DNA of 39,358 bases, from contig CACDWF010000016.1 in NCBI GenBank assembly GCA_902556405.1, positions 1-39,358 of the forward strand. The letters are read 5' to 3'. This DNA is from an uncultured Alphaproteobacteria bacterium. Lineage in GTDB: Bacteria > Pseudomonadota > Alphaproteobacteria > Rhodobacterales > Rhodobacteraceae. Shown one piece after another: positions 27,609-36,006 of this stretch. The notes below the pieces were generated by a model. It was given only the letters and a program-made list of their open reading frames with translations, ran no database searches and was not told the DNA's origin. A program made the translations under genes and the position numbers. Position 1 is the stretch's first letter, and each line of letters opens with the position of its first letter.

Positions 27609-29704
27609 TTTATGACACACTTAGAAAATTTGGTCTTATAATATTTTGATCCAATGTTTCCGAAATTTACTACTAAGTCAATCCTTGAGTCTTTAGGCAA
27701 AAGATTACTCGTTGTATTTCTCCTTGATAATGACAGATCAATATCAATACACTCATTCCTAAAGTTGAAACCCATAGAGGCATTGACATCTTCATTATTA
27801 ACCAAATTTCTTCGTAATCCGAGAGTGCCAGACCAATTTTTTGTTAGGCTAGAATTTAAGTTAAGGGTTAGTTCTTTCAAGTGAGCACTAGTTCCTTCTG
27901 ATGCGTCAGAAACCAAGTTTGTTAAACCAGTTTGAACTTGGTAACGAGTTTTTGTAAGTTTTAATGATGTATCAGACCTTTTTAATGTAAAATTCTTGCT
28001 ATATACCTGCTTGCTGGCTATCTCTAAATTTTTCAAGAAGTTTATATTTCCTGATAGTAGAATATCAGACTCATATCCGTTAAGGCCTGAAGATAGTAAA
28101 AAATCTTCTGAGTTTTTATTTCTGTAAACCTGACCAATACTTACGTTATATTTATAATTATTCTTATGCTCATAAAAATATTGCAAACCAGCGTTTAATC
28201 GAAGACCTTTTTCTTGTCTATCAATTCCAGGTATTTTTCTTAATTTGAAAAGAGTTGTGCTATCAAACTCAGTTGTTGAGCTATCCTCATCAATAGGGTT
28301 TGTCGCAGATGAAGTGTCCGTTGAATAAACTATCTGTGCGACTGGCATCAAGACTTCAGATCTCTCATTTTTACCTCTAAACAGAGGGTACTTTAATTCT
28401 AAAGCACCCAGTGGGTAAAGTTTCAAAAGGTAACCTTTCGTTGTGCTTTTATTTTCTAGGTATGCAGCAGTAAGCATATTTCCTATGCCGCGTATAATTA
28501 TTCCATTTTGCATTTGCCAACGTTTACTAAGTTCGAAGTCAGCTGATAATCTGCTGTAGCCAGTACCTTCTCTACGTGATACTCCGACCAAAGAATATTT
28601 TTCGCGCAGTAAAATGCCTGTTTTTTTGAATTTCTTATAGGTTCTGTACCTTAGGTCAGGTAAGACTAAAGGTTCAACTGTATTACTATCTCTTAGAGAG
28701 GTATGATACAAAATTGAAGCTTGCAGAGAGCTGCTGTGGTCAAATTTCTCGTAGCTTATTAAATTTAAAAATCTATCCCTTTCATCATATCCATATTTAC
28801 CCAGAAAAGAAGTATCACTTATTAAAGTTGTATCAATGTTTAAGGAAGTCGTTTGATCTATTCTTCTGCTCCCGTTAATTTTGAAAAAACCCTTTACAGA
28901 TTCACTTACATCTGAGGGCAAAAATGCGGTCTCCAAAGTCAAATGCCCCAGGTTGAATATTTTTCTATATTGGCTCTCGATTAAAAGATTGATTTTAGAT
29001 GTTTTCACCACAGAAAAAGTGAAGTCTGCGCTATCCCCTAGTGTAATAAACGTTGGCTGTCGAAATCCAGTTCCTAGTAAGTCAGAGCTAATAAAGCTTG
29101 GAGCTAAAAGACCAGAGGCTCTAGTTACGCCAGGTTCTGGTGTCTGCAGGTATGGAGTGTAAATTATAGGAAAACCAAAAATTTCCAGCCAAGTGTTATA
29201 AAAGTGAAGTTTCTTAGTTTCGTTATCGTGTACCAGTCTTTCTGATTTTAAGACCCATGAAGGTTGAGGGTTTGAAACACATATTTCACACGGCGTGCCG
29301 ATAGCCTTTTTGAAAATAGTATTTTCCCCTTCAATCTTCATTTCTTCGGAGGCTATTTGGAATTTCTCTTCAATCAGTGCTTTTACATTTTTTGCGAGGG
29401 TCGTACGTGTTTTTTTATTAATTTCAGCAATACTTCCTAAAATTCGTGCTCCTTGTTTAGTTTTTATAAAAATTTTTGAATTAACCTCTATTCTTTCGGA
29501 GTTTCTATTAAAGGTTAAGCTTTCCGTATTAATAGTTACATCTGCAAAATAAATTTTTACATTTCCTTTAGCAGAGAAAATATTAGTTCCTTTATTATAA
29601 ACTAGAGTCTCCGCTTCAATAGAAAAATCCTGAGCCTGTAATTCTCTAATCGCTAATAACATAATAATAATGACCAAAAATTTTTTTATCTTTTCAAAGA
29701 TCAT
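27605..29704 (-). CDS. lptD: LPS-assembly protein LptD
   Basis: This outer-membrane beta-barrel inserts lipopolysaccharide into the outer leaflet. The 699-residue protein has a signal peptide (FLVIIIMLLAIRELQAQ) and an LptA-like beta-jellyroll periplasmic domain (about 30-150). A barrel begins around SNPQPSWVLKSERLVHD and GFPIIYTPYLQTPEPGVTR. Cysteines in TPCEICVSN and in the last barrel strands (RNECIDIDL, SKCVIK) could form the inter-domain disulfides needed for function. The ATG lies two bases after lptG and the stop overlaps surA. lptE, poorly conserved, is not visible here. Confidence 0.93.
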   Translation of the reverse strand: MIFEKIKKFLVIIIMLLAIRELQAQDFSIEAETLVYNKGTNIFSAKGNVKIYFADVTINTESLTFNRNSERIEVNSKIFIKTKQGARILGSIAEINKKTRTTLAKNVKALIEEKFQIASEEMKIEGENTIFKKAIGTPCEICVSNPQPSWVLKSERLVHDNETKKLHFYNTWLEIFGFPIIYTPYLQTPEPGVTRASGLLAPSFISSDLLGTGFRQPTFITLGDSADFTFSVVKTSKINLLIESQYRKIFNLGHLTLETAFLPSDVSESVKGFFKINGSRRIDQTTSLNIDTTLISDTSFLGKYGYDERDRFLNLISYEKFDHSSSLQASILYHTSLRDSNTVEPLVLPDLRYRTYKKFKKTGILLREKYSLVGVSRREGTGYSRLSADFELSKRWQMQNGIIIRGIGNMLTAAYLENKSTTKGYLLKLYPLGALELKYPLFRGKNERSEVLMPVAQIVYSTDTSSATNPIDEDSSTTEFDSTTLFKLRKIPGIDRQEKGLRLNAGLQYFYEHKNNYKYNVSIGQVYRNKNSEDFLLSSGLNGYESDILLSGNINFLKNLEIASKQVYSKNFTLKRSDTSLKLTKTRYQVQTGLTNLVSDASEGTSAHLKELTLNLNSSLTKNWSGTLGLRRNLVNNEDVNASMGFNFRNECIDIDLSLSRRNTTSNLLPKDSRIDLVVNFGNIGSKYYKTKFSKCVIK

Positions 29705-29706
29705 TT

Positions 29707-30804
29707 TTATCCATCTTCTATGTGTAATAATATTCCTGAAAAAATTAAAACTGCAAAAATTGAGGGGCCAAACGCCACAATCGAAAGAGGGACTTGCTCA
29801 GTCAATGCATATGACTCAAAAATCTTCTGAATAGAAAATAGTAAAAAGCCAATAAATAAACACAAAAAAATTTTTATACTTCTGGAAACCTTTCTTTCAG
29901 TACCTAATAAAAACATTGCAGCAATTAATAACATTGCCGTAAAGAATAGTGGCCTTGATAATTCCGTTAGAAAAAAAAGTTTATGTCTCGTTGCGGTGTA
30001 TCCGGAGGCCTCTAATCGAGAAATAAATTCTTTTATTGAGTAAATATTGATAACCCGTGGGTCTGCAAAACTATTTGTTATCTGTTCATTGGTAAGACTT
30101 GTAGGAACAACGAGGTGTTTGATTATTATTGGTTTTGATTTATTTTCAGGCTCCAGATTATTATCTAAAATTTTTACATCAGTTAATTCCCAAAATTTTT
30201 CATTTAAAATCGCCTTTGAAGCTCTTATTTTTCTGTTAAGTTTTTCTTGTCCATAGAACTCAAAAAAAATCAAATCGTAAAAAACTGTTGCAGTTGAGTT
30301 CATTTGTGATGCTTTAATTACCATATCTATGCTATCACTTTTATCTCTTAACCAGATATCATTATCGCTTACAGAAAATGAGTTTTTATTACTAAGATTA
30401 AACCCCTCTAAGACACTGTCTGAAGTACGCATTGAGACTGAAACCAAAGGACCACCAATAAATGTCACTAGCAATCCAATAAAAATAGTAATTAATACGG
30501 GAGGTAACAAAATTCTAAAAGCCGACTTTCCCGAAGCCTTCAGGATAGGAATTTCATTTGAATTCGATAGCCAAGAAAAGGTAAGTATTGAGCTCAACAT
30601 AATAATTAGAGCCATCGCTTCCATGGTAAGCATTGGTATTCTAAGGAAAATATTTAATATTGCTTTCTCAGCATCAAGGTTATTAGATGAAAAAAAATTT
30701 AGTTGATCAGATCCGTCTATTAAAAGGATGAAAAAAAGTACTGTTAACAAAGACACGCCTAAACTTTGTAGGTATCTTATAGAAATATAGATTGCTGTTA
30801 TCAT
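29707..30804 (-). CDS. lptG: LPS export ABC transporter permease LptG
   Basis: LptG forms, with LptF and the ATPase LptB, the inner-membrane machine that extracts LPS. The 365-residue protein has six hydrophobic segments, three at each end, around a periplasmic beta-jellyroll domain (about 130-265). Its cytoplasmic coupling helix contains SNSNEIPILKASGKSAFRIL, typical of the YjgP/YjgQ family. The C-terminus ILLHIEDG matches LptG rather than LptF. In relatives I expect lptF just upstream, between this gene and the divergent pepA, but only 92 non-coding bases lie there. Confidence 0.88.
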   Translation of the reverse strand: MITAIYISIRYLQSLGVSLLTVLFFILLIDGSDQLNFFSSNNLDAEKAILNIFLRIPMLTMEAMALIIMLSSILTFSWLSNSNEIPILKASGKSAFRILLPPVLITIFIGLLVTFIGGPLVSVSMRTSDSVLEGFNLSNKNSFSVSDNDIWLRDKSDSIDMVIKASQMNSTATVFYDLIFFEFYGQEKLNRKIRASKAILNEKFWELTDVKILDNNLEPENKSKPIIIKHLVVPTSLTNEQITNSFADPRVINIYSIKEFISRLEASGYTATRHKLFFLTELSRPLFFTAMLLIAAMFLLGTERKVSRSIKIFLCLFIGFLLFSIQKIFESYALTEQVPLSIVAFGPSIFAVLIFSGILLHIEDG

Positions 30805-30896
30805 CTTTTTAAAAATTAAATCATTTCAAAGGCATATTAAATTATATACTGTTGTATGTTAATAATTAACTTTTAAGGGGTATTCAAAGGAAATAT
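30805..30896. promoter_or_regulatory. Putative divergent promoter region lptG / pepA
   Basis: This 92-base AT-rich gap separates two divergent operons, so it must hold at least one promoter. The best -10 candidates overlap: TATACT at 30845-30850 on the plus strand (toward pepA) and TATAAT at 30841-30846 read on the minus strand (toward lptG). No good -35 hexamer is found at the right distance for either. AAGGA lies just upstream of the pepA ATG and is its ribosome binding site. Confidence 0.35.
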
Positions 30897-32360
30897 ATGA
30901 GACCACATAAAATATCGATTAAAAGGAAAAAAAGTTTTAATCTTAATCACCAGAAAAATAAGTTTGTGTTATTCATCGACGAGGGTGAAAAATTCGATAA
31001 TGAATTACCTTTAGATATTCATATAGCCGATTTTTTAAAGAAATTTATAAGTAAAAAAGTATTTAAAAATATTGCTTTAAATGAAGCTATCACTCTTGAT
31101 AATCCGATTACATTGGAACCTGATCATATTTTAATTATAAAAACAAAAAATAGTATCGGTGACATAGAGCTTTATGATTTTGGAAAGATAATTAGCAAGT
31201 TTAAGGGCGAAGACAATATTTCTATTATTTGGAGTATAAACAACCCCTTAAACTTAACTGCGAGAATAATTCAGTTACGGTCATATGTTTTCGATAGGTT
31301 AAAAGCTAAGAAAAACATAAGAAAAGGAAGCACTCAGACTATTTTTTTTGTAGATGAAAAATTTAAATACTCAAAATCGGACTTGTCGAAAAATGATGCA
31401 TTAGCCGAAGGTGTTTTCCTATGTCGTGACTTAGTTAACTTTCCCGCAAACATTTTGAATACTAATCAATTCGAAAAGGAACTAAAAAAGTTAAATAAAG
31501 TAGGGATTAAAGTTAGAGTTTTAAATGAGAAAGATATCGAAGCAATAGGAATGAATTTGCTTTTTGCAGTTGGAAAAGGTTCAGAAAATCCTTCTAAAGT
31601 TGTGGTGCTAGAGTGGAAAGGTGGGAAGAAAAGTGTAAATCCCACAGCGCTCATTGGGAAGGGAGTTGTCTTTGACTCTGGGGGCTTGTCGTTGAAATCA
31701 CCCTCAGGGATGGTAAATATGTCTATGGATATGGCTGGCGCTGCAGTTATCGCAGGTGTTCTAAAGTCTGCTGCTTTATCCAATATGAAAGAAAACTTAG
31801 TGGGTATAATTGGGCTTGTTGAAAATATGCCTGGTCCTAATGCTTTAAGACCCGGAGATATCATAAAATCCCTCAAGGGCGATTTGATACAGGTAAATAA
31901 CACAGATGCAGAAGGAAGACTATTGTTAGCTGATCTACTTTGGTATTCACAACTAAAGTTTAAACCAAAAAAAATATTCGATTTTGCTACTCTTACTGGT
32001 GCAATAATAATCGCTCTAGGAAAGGAATATGCGGGTGTATTTTCAAATAATGATAAATTTTGTGAGGATTTTTTAGCTGTTTGCGATAAAGCCAATGAAA
32101 AGGCTTGGAGGATGCCCTTGGACAAGAAGTTTAGGGATGCACTTTCCTCCAGCATAGCTGATATGACAAATGTAGGAGGGTCACAGGGCTCATCAATAAT
32201 TGCTGCTATGTTTTTAAATAATTTTGTCAAAAAAGAGATTCCATGGATTCATGTAGACATTGCCGGTGTTTCCAAGAATACGGAAACTATTTTTAGCAGA
32301 AGTGGCGCCACAGCCTGGGGCGTAGTATCGCTTTTTGAATATTTTCAGGAATTTTCGTAG
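30897..32360 (+). CDS. pepA: Leucyl aminopeptidase (M17 family)
   Basis: This 487-residue cytosolic di-metal aminopeptidase releases N-terminal residues from peptides. The metal- and substrate-binding core is visible: GKGVVFDSGGLSLK, the MSMDMAGAAVIAGVL segment, and the signature NTDAEGRLLLADLLWY. A poorly conserved N-terminal domain of about 170 residues precedes it. In some bacteria PepA also binds DNA; nothing here tests that. The ATG at 30897 has AAGGA upstream. holC follows directly after the stop. Confidence 0.95.
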   Translation: MRPHKISIKRKKSFNLNHQKNKFVLFIDEGEKFDNELPLDIHIADFLKKFISKKVFKNIALNEAITLDNPITLEPDHILIIKTKNSIGDIELYDFGKIISKFKGEDNISIIWSINNPLNLTARIIQLRSYVFDRLKAKKNIRKGSTQTIFFVDEKFKYSKSDLSKNDALAEGVFLCRDLVNFPANILNTNQFEKELKKLNKVGIKVRVLNEKDIEAIGMNLLFAVGKGSENPSKVVVLEWKGGKKSVNPTALIGKGVVFDSGGLSLKSPSGMVNMSMDMAGAAVIAGVLKSAALSNMKENLVGIIGLVENMPGPNALRPGDIIKSLKGDLIQVNNTDAEGRLLLADLLWYSQLKFKPKKIFDFATLTGAIIIALGKEYAGVFSNNDKFCEDFLAVCDKANEKAWRMPLDKKFRDALSSSIADMTNVGGSQGSSIIAAMFLNNFVKKEIPWIHVDIAGVSKNTETIFSRSGATAWGVVSLFEYFQEFS

Positions 32361-32834
32361 GTGGATATGAAAAAGCTTGAAAAGGCGTATTTTTATAACT
32401 CTTCACAAAGAGATATTATTTCAGACATTTTCTGGTTAACAGAAAAACTATACAAGGCGAGGAATACCATACTAGTTTGTTGTAAAGATTACGAAAATGT
32501 TAAGATTATTGATGAGTTTCTATGGGCATACCAAGATGATGGGTTTATTCCTCATTCAAGAGAGAAAGAGGATCAAGTCTCAGCTTATCCAATACTTATT
32601 ACCACTAAGATAGATAAAGATTATGAACATAATACCCTGCTAGCTTTAAATGGAGTTTTAATTGAAGAAGAGGTCTGTCAAAAATTTGCTAACGTTTATT
32701 ACTTTTTTGATAACCAAGAAAATGAGGAAAAAGAAAACGCTAGGATAATGTGGAAAAACTTTGTTTCTCAGAATGTTGTTTGTAAATACTGGGTCAATAA
32801 AGCAAATAAATGGATCTTAGAAAAATCAAGCTAG
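32361..32834 (+). CDS. holC: DNA polymerase III subunit chi
   Basis: The chi subunit links the clamp loader to single-strand DNA-binding protein. This 157-residue protein has the HolC pattern: KAYFYNSS at the start, FLWAYQDDGFIPHS in the middle, YPILITT, and a C-terminal MWKNFVSQNVVCKYWV. The frame begins at the GTG at 32361, directly after the pepA stop. An ATG two codons later (32367) is an equal candidate, but AGGA ten bases before the GTG favours the first. The pepA-holC order is common in proteobacteria. Confidence 0.85.
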   Translation: MDMKKLEKAYFYNSSQRDIISDIFWLTEKLYKARNTILVCCKDYENVKIIDEFLWAYQDDGFIPHSREKEDQVSAYPILITTKIDKDYEHNTLLALNGVLIEEEVCQKFANVYYFFDNQENEEKENARIMWKNFVSQNVVCKYWVNKANKWILEKSS

Positions 32835-32894
32835 AAAATAGTTTACTTTAAATCTCCAATGTTTTAATTATTCCTCAAAGATAGGAGTAATTAG

Positions 32895-33320
32895 ATGTCT
32901 GTAGAAAAAACTCTTTCAATTATAAAACCAGATGCCGTCAAGAGAGACTTAACTGGTAAAATTATTGCTATGTTTGAAGAAAAAGGGCTTAGAGTAGTAG
33001 CACAAAAAAAAATTTGGTTGTCTAAAGAGCAGGCTGGCTCCTTTTATGACATACACCGCGATAGACCGTTTTTCGGCGAATTATGCGAGTTCATGTCTTC
33101 AGGGCCTATCGTTGCCCAGGTTCTTCAAGGTGACAACGCCATAGAGCTTAATAGAGAAATCATGGGAGCAACAAACCCTGAGCAGGCGGAGGCAGGAACT
33201 ATCCGCAAGGAGTTCGCATTATCGATGACCGAAAACTCGGCGCATGGCTCTGATTCACCTGAAACTGCAAGAGAAGAGATAAGTTTTTTCTTTTCAGGTT
33301 TGGAAATTCTTCAGTTTTGA
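32895..33320 (+). CDS. ndk: Nucleoside diphosphate kinase
   Basis: Ndk balances nucleoside triphosphate pools by phosphate transfer through a histidine. The 141-residue protein begins [20 protein letters not shown], and the active-site His117 lies in [12 protein letters not shown]. Length is normal. The ATG is preceded by AGGAG (32882-32886) about eight bases upstream. Its last ten bases overlap the 3' end of purN on the other strand. Confidence 0.97.
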   Translation: MSVEKTLSIIKPDAVKRDLTGKIIAMFEEKGLRVVAQKKIWLSKEQAGSFYDIHRDRPFFGELCEFMSSGPIVAQVLQGDNAIELNREIMGATNPEQAEAGTIRKEFALSMTENSAHGSDSPETAREEISFFFSGLEILQF

Positions 33321-33946
33321 CATTCCATTAGGGTATCTGTCAATAATACTTTTCTACCGTTCCCCTTAAGAAACTCTCTTAAAACACTTTTATATAAAAG
33401 ATGTTCTTGTGGTAGCAAATCTTCTTCGATCTTTTTTGCAGTACTATCTTCGGCTATTTTTATTATAACCTGCCCAAGTATGGGTCCTTGATCCACTTCT
33501 TTTGTTAACTGGTGCACTGTGGCGCCATGTATTAAACATCCTGCATTCAGTGCTCTCTGGTAAGTATTTAAACCTCGAAAGGAAGGTAAAAGCGAAGGAT
33601 GGATATTTAGAATAGGCTTAGAAAACGATTTTATGAAATTTTCTGATAAAATTTTCATAAAACCAGCAAGACAGATAACGTCAATATTTTTTTTCTTAAG
33701 AACATCCAATGTTTTTTCTTCAAAAACAGAGTCGTCTTGATTTTTTTCTGAATTAAATACAAAAGTTTCTATCGCGTTTTGTTCTGCGAACACTAGACCT
33801 TCTGCATTAACATTATTTGAAACAACAAGTTTTGGATCGCCAGGATGATCCCTTTCATTTTTCATATCATCGACAAGAGCCTTCATGTTTGACCCTCTTC
33901 CTGAAATAAAAATAGCCACATTTTTTTTTCTGTAAAAACTAGTCAA
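33311..33946 (-). CDS. purN: Phosphoribosylglycinamide formyltransferase (folate-dependent)
   Basis: PurN transfers a formyl group from 10-formyltetrahydrofolate to GAR, the third step of purine synthesis. The 211-residue protein shows the phosphate loop [10 protein letters not shown], the catalytic Asn and His in [14 protein letters not shown], His in GATVHQLT, and the catalytic Asp in VDQGPILGQ. The start appears to be a TTG overlapping the end of purM by eight bases, and no ATG fits. purM and purN form a two-gene operon. Its 3' end overlaps ndk convergently. Confidence 0.94.
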   Translation of the reverse strand: MTSFYRKKNVAIFISGRGSNMKALVDDMKNERDHPGDPKLVVSNNVNAEGLVFAEQNAIETFVFNSEKNQDDSVFEEKTLDVLKKKNIDVICLAGFMKILSENFIKSFSKPILNIHPSLLPSFRGLNTYQRALNAGCLIHGATVHQLTKEVDQGPILGQVIIKIAEDSTAKKIEEDLLPQEHLLYKSVLREFLKGNGRKVLLTDTLMECQN

Positions 33947-34970
33947 TATTTAAGTTGCCTCTGAACTCTAATTGGTTCCCTTGAATAACTTCCCCGATTT
34001 TAACAGCAGGCTCATTAATTTTTTTACTTTGAATTTCAAACTCCCTACTATTATTTGTAGGTACGATAGCTATGAATCCTATTCCACAATTAAATGTTTG
34101 CAAAGCTTGGTTTTGTGAAAGTCGAGCTTTTTTGATCGCCCACTTTAGGGAGAAAGGTACATTCCATGAATCCAATTGAATTTTTGCTGTAAGGTCTTTA
34201 GAGAAAATTCTCGGAAGATTTTCTACTATACCACCACCTGTGATGTGTGCGAATCCCGAACAATTATTTAATATTACTGGGTCTTGAGCGAAATCTGAAT
34301 ATAATCGAGTTGCGGTAATTAAAGATTTTTTAAGTTCAGATACTTTATCTCCAGTTTCTAGTTCTAAAAGCTTTCGTATTAGCGTAAATCCATTCGAATG
34401 TGGACCAGATGAGGGTAGGCCATAAATTATGTCACCGGGGTTAATTTCTTTAGGAAATTTTTTAAGACGGTCAACAATACCTACTGCAAATCCTGCTAAA
34501 TCAAAGTCATTCTTGGAGTAAATCCCAGGCATTTCTGCCGTCTCCCCGCCAATAAGAGATACCTTTGCTTTTTTGCAAGCTAATGCAATACTCTCTATGA
34601 CTTTTGAATGTTCTACAATATTCAATTTCGACATTGATAAATAATCAAGAAAAAAGAGAGGTTTAGCTCCTGTGCAAATTAAGTCATTTATATTCATTGC
34701 AACAAGATCTTGTCCAATGCCTAAATAGTTATTTGTGTCGATCGCCAGTTTTATCTTTGTTCCAACACCGTCACATGCGGATACTAATACGGGGTTCTTT
34801 AGCTGTTCGTTTTCAAGTGAGTATAGAGCAGCAAAATCTCCTATACCGTTTATAACATTTTTATCAAATGTTGAATTTACAATAGACGGTAGTTTTTTTA
34901 CGAATGCATTTCCCGTATGAATATCTACACCGGTGTCTTTGTACGTGATTTGTTTCGCTTTTTTTGTCAC
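33939..34970 (-). CDS. purM: Phosphoribosylformylglycinamidine cyclo-ligase
   Basis: PurM closes the imidazole ring (FGAM to AIR), the fifth step of purine synthesis. The 343-residue protein begins MTKKAKQITYKDTGVDIHTG and has the ATP-binding DGVGTKIKLA, the block LIGGETAEMPG and the C-terminal FAHITGGGIVENLPR. The start is GTG ending at 34970. A possible minus-strand promoter (TTGTCA, 15 bases, TATAGT, near 35025-35050) lies upstream but is weak evidence. Confidence 0.96.
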   Translation of the reverse strand: MTKKAKQITYKDTGVDIHTGNAFVKKLPSIVNSTFDKNVINGIGDFAALYSLENEQLKNPVLVSACDGVGTKIKLAIDTNNYLGIGQDLVAMNINDLICTGAKPLFFLDYLSMSKLNIVEHSKVIESIALACKKAKVSLIGGETAEMPGIYSKNDFDLAGFAVGIVDRLKKFPKEINPGDIIYGLPSSGPHSNGFTLIRKLLELETGDKVSELKKSLITATRLYSDFAQDPVILNNCSGFAHITGGGIVENLPRIFSKDLTAKIQLDSWNVPFSLKWAIKKARLSQNQALQTFNCGIGFIAIVPTNNSREFEIQSKKINEPAVKIGEVIQGNQLEFRGNLNID

Positions 34971-35040
34971 AGATAATTTCTTTCTATCAATTTTACTACT
35001 AATTCTCTTGATTTGTATAAACTATAAGACACTCTAGATC

Positions 35041-35067
35041 TTGACAAGCCAAACAATCAAATTTAAT
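35041..35067 (+). promoter_or_regulatory. Putative sigma-70 promoter for the CAT tRNA
   Basis: A perfect -35 hexamer TTGACA at 35041-35046 is followed, after 15 bases, by TTTAAT at 35062-35067 (five of six matches to TATAAT). Transcription would start near 35074, about 20 bases before the mature tRNA end. The spacer is slightly short, and some alphaproteobacterial -10 elements are loose, so confidence is moderate. Confidence 0.45.
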
Positions 35068-35093
35068 GAAGAGAGTCGATGCAAAACCTTTTT

Positions 35094-35170
35094 GGGGGGT
35101 TAGCTCAGTTGGTTAGAGCAGAGCGCTCATAACGCTTTGGTCACAGGTTCGAGTCCTGTACCCCCTACCA
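35094..35170 (+). tRNA. tRNA with CAT anticodon (elongator Met, or Ile2 read after lysidine modification)
   Basis: A complete 77-nt cloverleaf with CCA encoded. The acceptor stem GGGGGGT pairs with ACCCCCT (first pair G-U). The D-stem GCTC/GAGC is intact. The anticodon stem GAGCG/CGCTT holds loop CTCATAA with anticodon CAT. The T-stem ACAGG/CCTGT holds TTCGAGT, and the discriminator is A. It is not the initiator, which has three G-C pairs in the anticodon stem and a mispaired first position with different surroundings. The choice between Met and Ile2 cannot be made by eye. Confidence 0.93.
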
Positions 35171-35333
35171 CACTTTTGCATTAATAAATCAATAACGAGG
35201 ATCTATTGTTGACACGTTTATTCACAGTTTGGTTCAAAAAAAAATGGGGTTGATCACAGGAAACACCAAATTTACCGTTTTTTTTATTATTTTAAGTAAG
35301 CGCTTTATGCATAATTAATGAACAATTTTCACT
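35171..35333 (+). other. Non-coding 3' flank of the CAT tRNA, possible old integration site
   Basis: No gene is supported here. The word AAATCAATAAC (35186-35196) begins 16 bases after the tRNA CCA and recurs 14 bases after the CCA of tRNA-Asn at 39261. Further on lies CACCAAATTT (35264-35273), the reverse complement of AAATTTGGTG, which occurs in the repeat pair beside tRNA-Asn (39289-39298). A run of nine A (35235-35243) and a DnaA-box-like TTATTCACA (35218-35226) are also present but are not clustered. I infer, without proof, a trace of a tRNA-targeted element. Confidence 0.4.
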
Positions 35334-35789
35334 CTAATGCTCAAGATCATGAAGATCTTTTGCATCCCAATGGCAAAAAACTTCTTTGCCTATCGTATAT
35401 TCTTTTTTTATGAAAGACACATCATCAACTGAAGCAATAATGGTTTGATCCCTTTTTTTCATAATAATTCTAGCTGAATCTCCAAGAAATTCGATGTCAG
35501 CAATTTTTGTTCTAACTCCTGTTTTTAAAGTTTTTGATAGATTATCACTAACCCTTGTTTTATCCATTCTAAGGGAACTAAAACCGGTTCCGCTTTTAAT
35601 TATATTATGACTACCAACAAACTCGGCGACGAATCTTGACTTTGGTTTGTTGAAAAGACTTAAAGGACTGTCAATTTGCTCAATAACACCATCATTCATT
35701 ACCACTGCAGTGGTGGCAAGCGCTAAAGCTTCCTCTTGGGAGTGGGTCACATGAACAAAAGTACTAGCAAGATCGGAGGATATGCGTTC
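35334..35789 (-). pseudogene. 5'-truncated ABC transporter ATP-binding protein remnant (PotA/FbpC-type C-terminal part)
   Basis: The minus-strand frame matches the family from just before the H-loop: ERISSDLASTFVHVTHSQEE, then ALALATTAVVMNDGVIEQID. SPLSLFNKPKSRFVAEFVGS and a TOBE-like tail ending at the stop at 35334 follow. The homologous-looking frame continues past the apparent GTG start at 35750 to about 35789, beyond which the translation stops resembling an ABC ATPase (HFAYIFFLSW) and meets a stop near 35853. Walker A, Q-loop, signature and Walker B are all missing. It therefore cannot be an ATPase and is best read as the leftover 3' third of a gene removed by deletion or rearrangement. 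It is not a copy of the intact ATPase at 10785. Confidence 0.8.
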
Positions 35790-36006
35790 CCAAGACAGAA
35801 AGAATATATAGGCGAAATGAAGAAATTTGAGTTCAAAAAGTAAGGTTAAAATTCAGATGAGCAAAGAATTTTATAGGCATAAAAATGATTTAATAGATTT
35901 TTTAACTACTAAGGTAGACTAAGGGAATTTAATGCTGGTATTAAGTATTTTACTTTCGCATTTTCTTTTAATACGATCATTAGATTACAGTTTGGAGTTA
36001 TAAAGA
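35790..36006. other. Gap between ABC remnant and SDR gene
   Basis: No convincing gene is present in these 217 bases. Two tiny plus-strand frames exist, 35751-35843 (30 residues, with GGGAG eight bases upstream, antisense to the remnant at its start) and 35857-35922 (21 residues), neither resembling a known protein. The SDR ribosome binding site GGAG lies at about 35993-35996. A promoter for the SDR gene probably lies here but is not recognisable. Confidence 0.45.

Noticed and set aside
29707-30804. Possibility that the single permease is LptF rather than LptG.
   Set aside because: Its coupling to lptD, position next to it and the C-terminal LLHIEDG match LptG; the missing gene is therefore lptF.
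31466-32230. Long open frame of 254 codons antisense to pepA.
   Set aside because: It is the shadow of a well conserved M17 peptidase; its translation is low in complexity and like no known protein.
35751-35843. A 30-residue plus-strand frame (beginning MNKSTSKIGGYAFPRQ) with GGGAG eight bases upstream.
   Set aside because: It begins antisense to the ABC remnant in its family-like part, is very short, and I recognise no family; the ribosome binding site match can be chance. Conservation would be needed.
35857-35922. A 21-residue plus-strand frame (beginning MSKEFYRHKNDLIDF) in the gap before the SDR gene.
   Set aside because: Too short and without any recognised similarity; such frames are expected by chance in AT-rich gaps.
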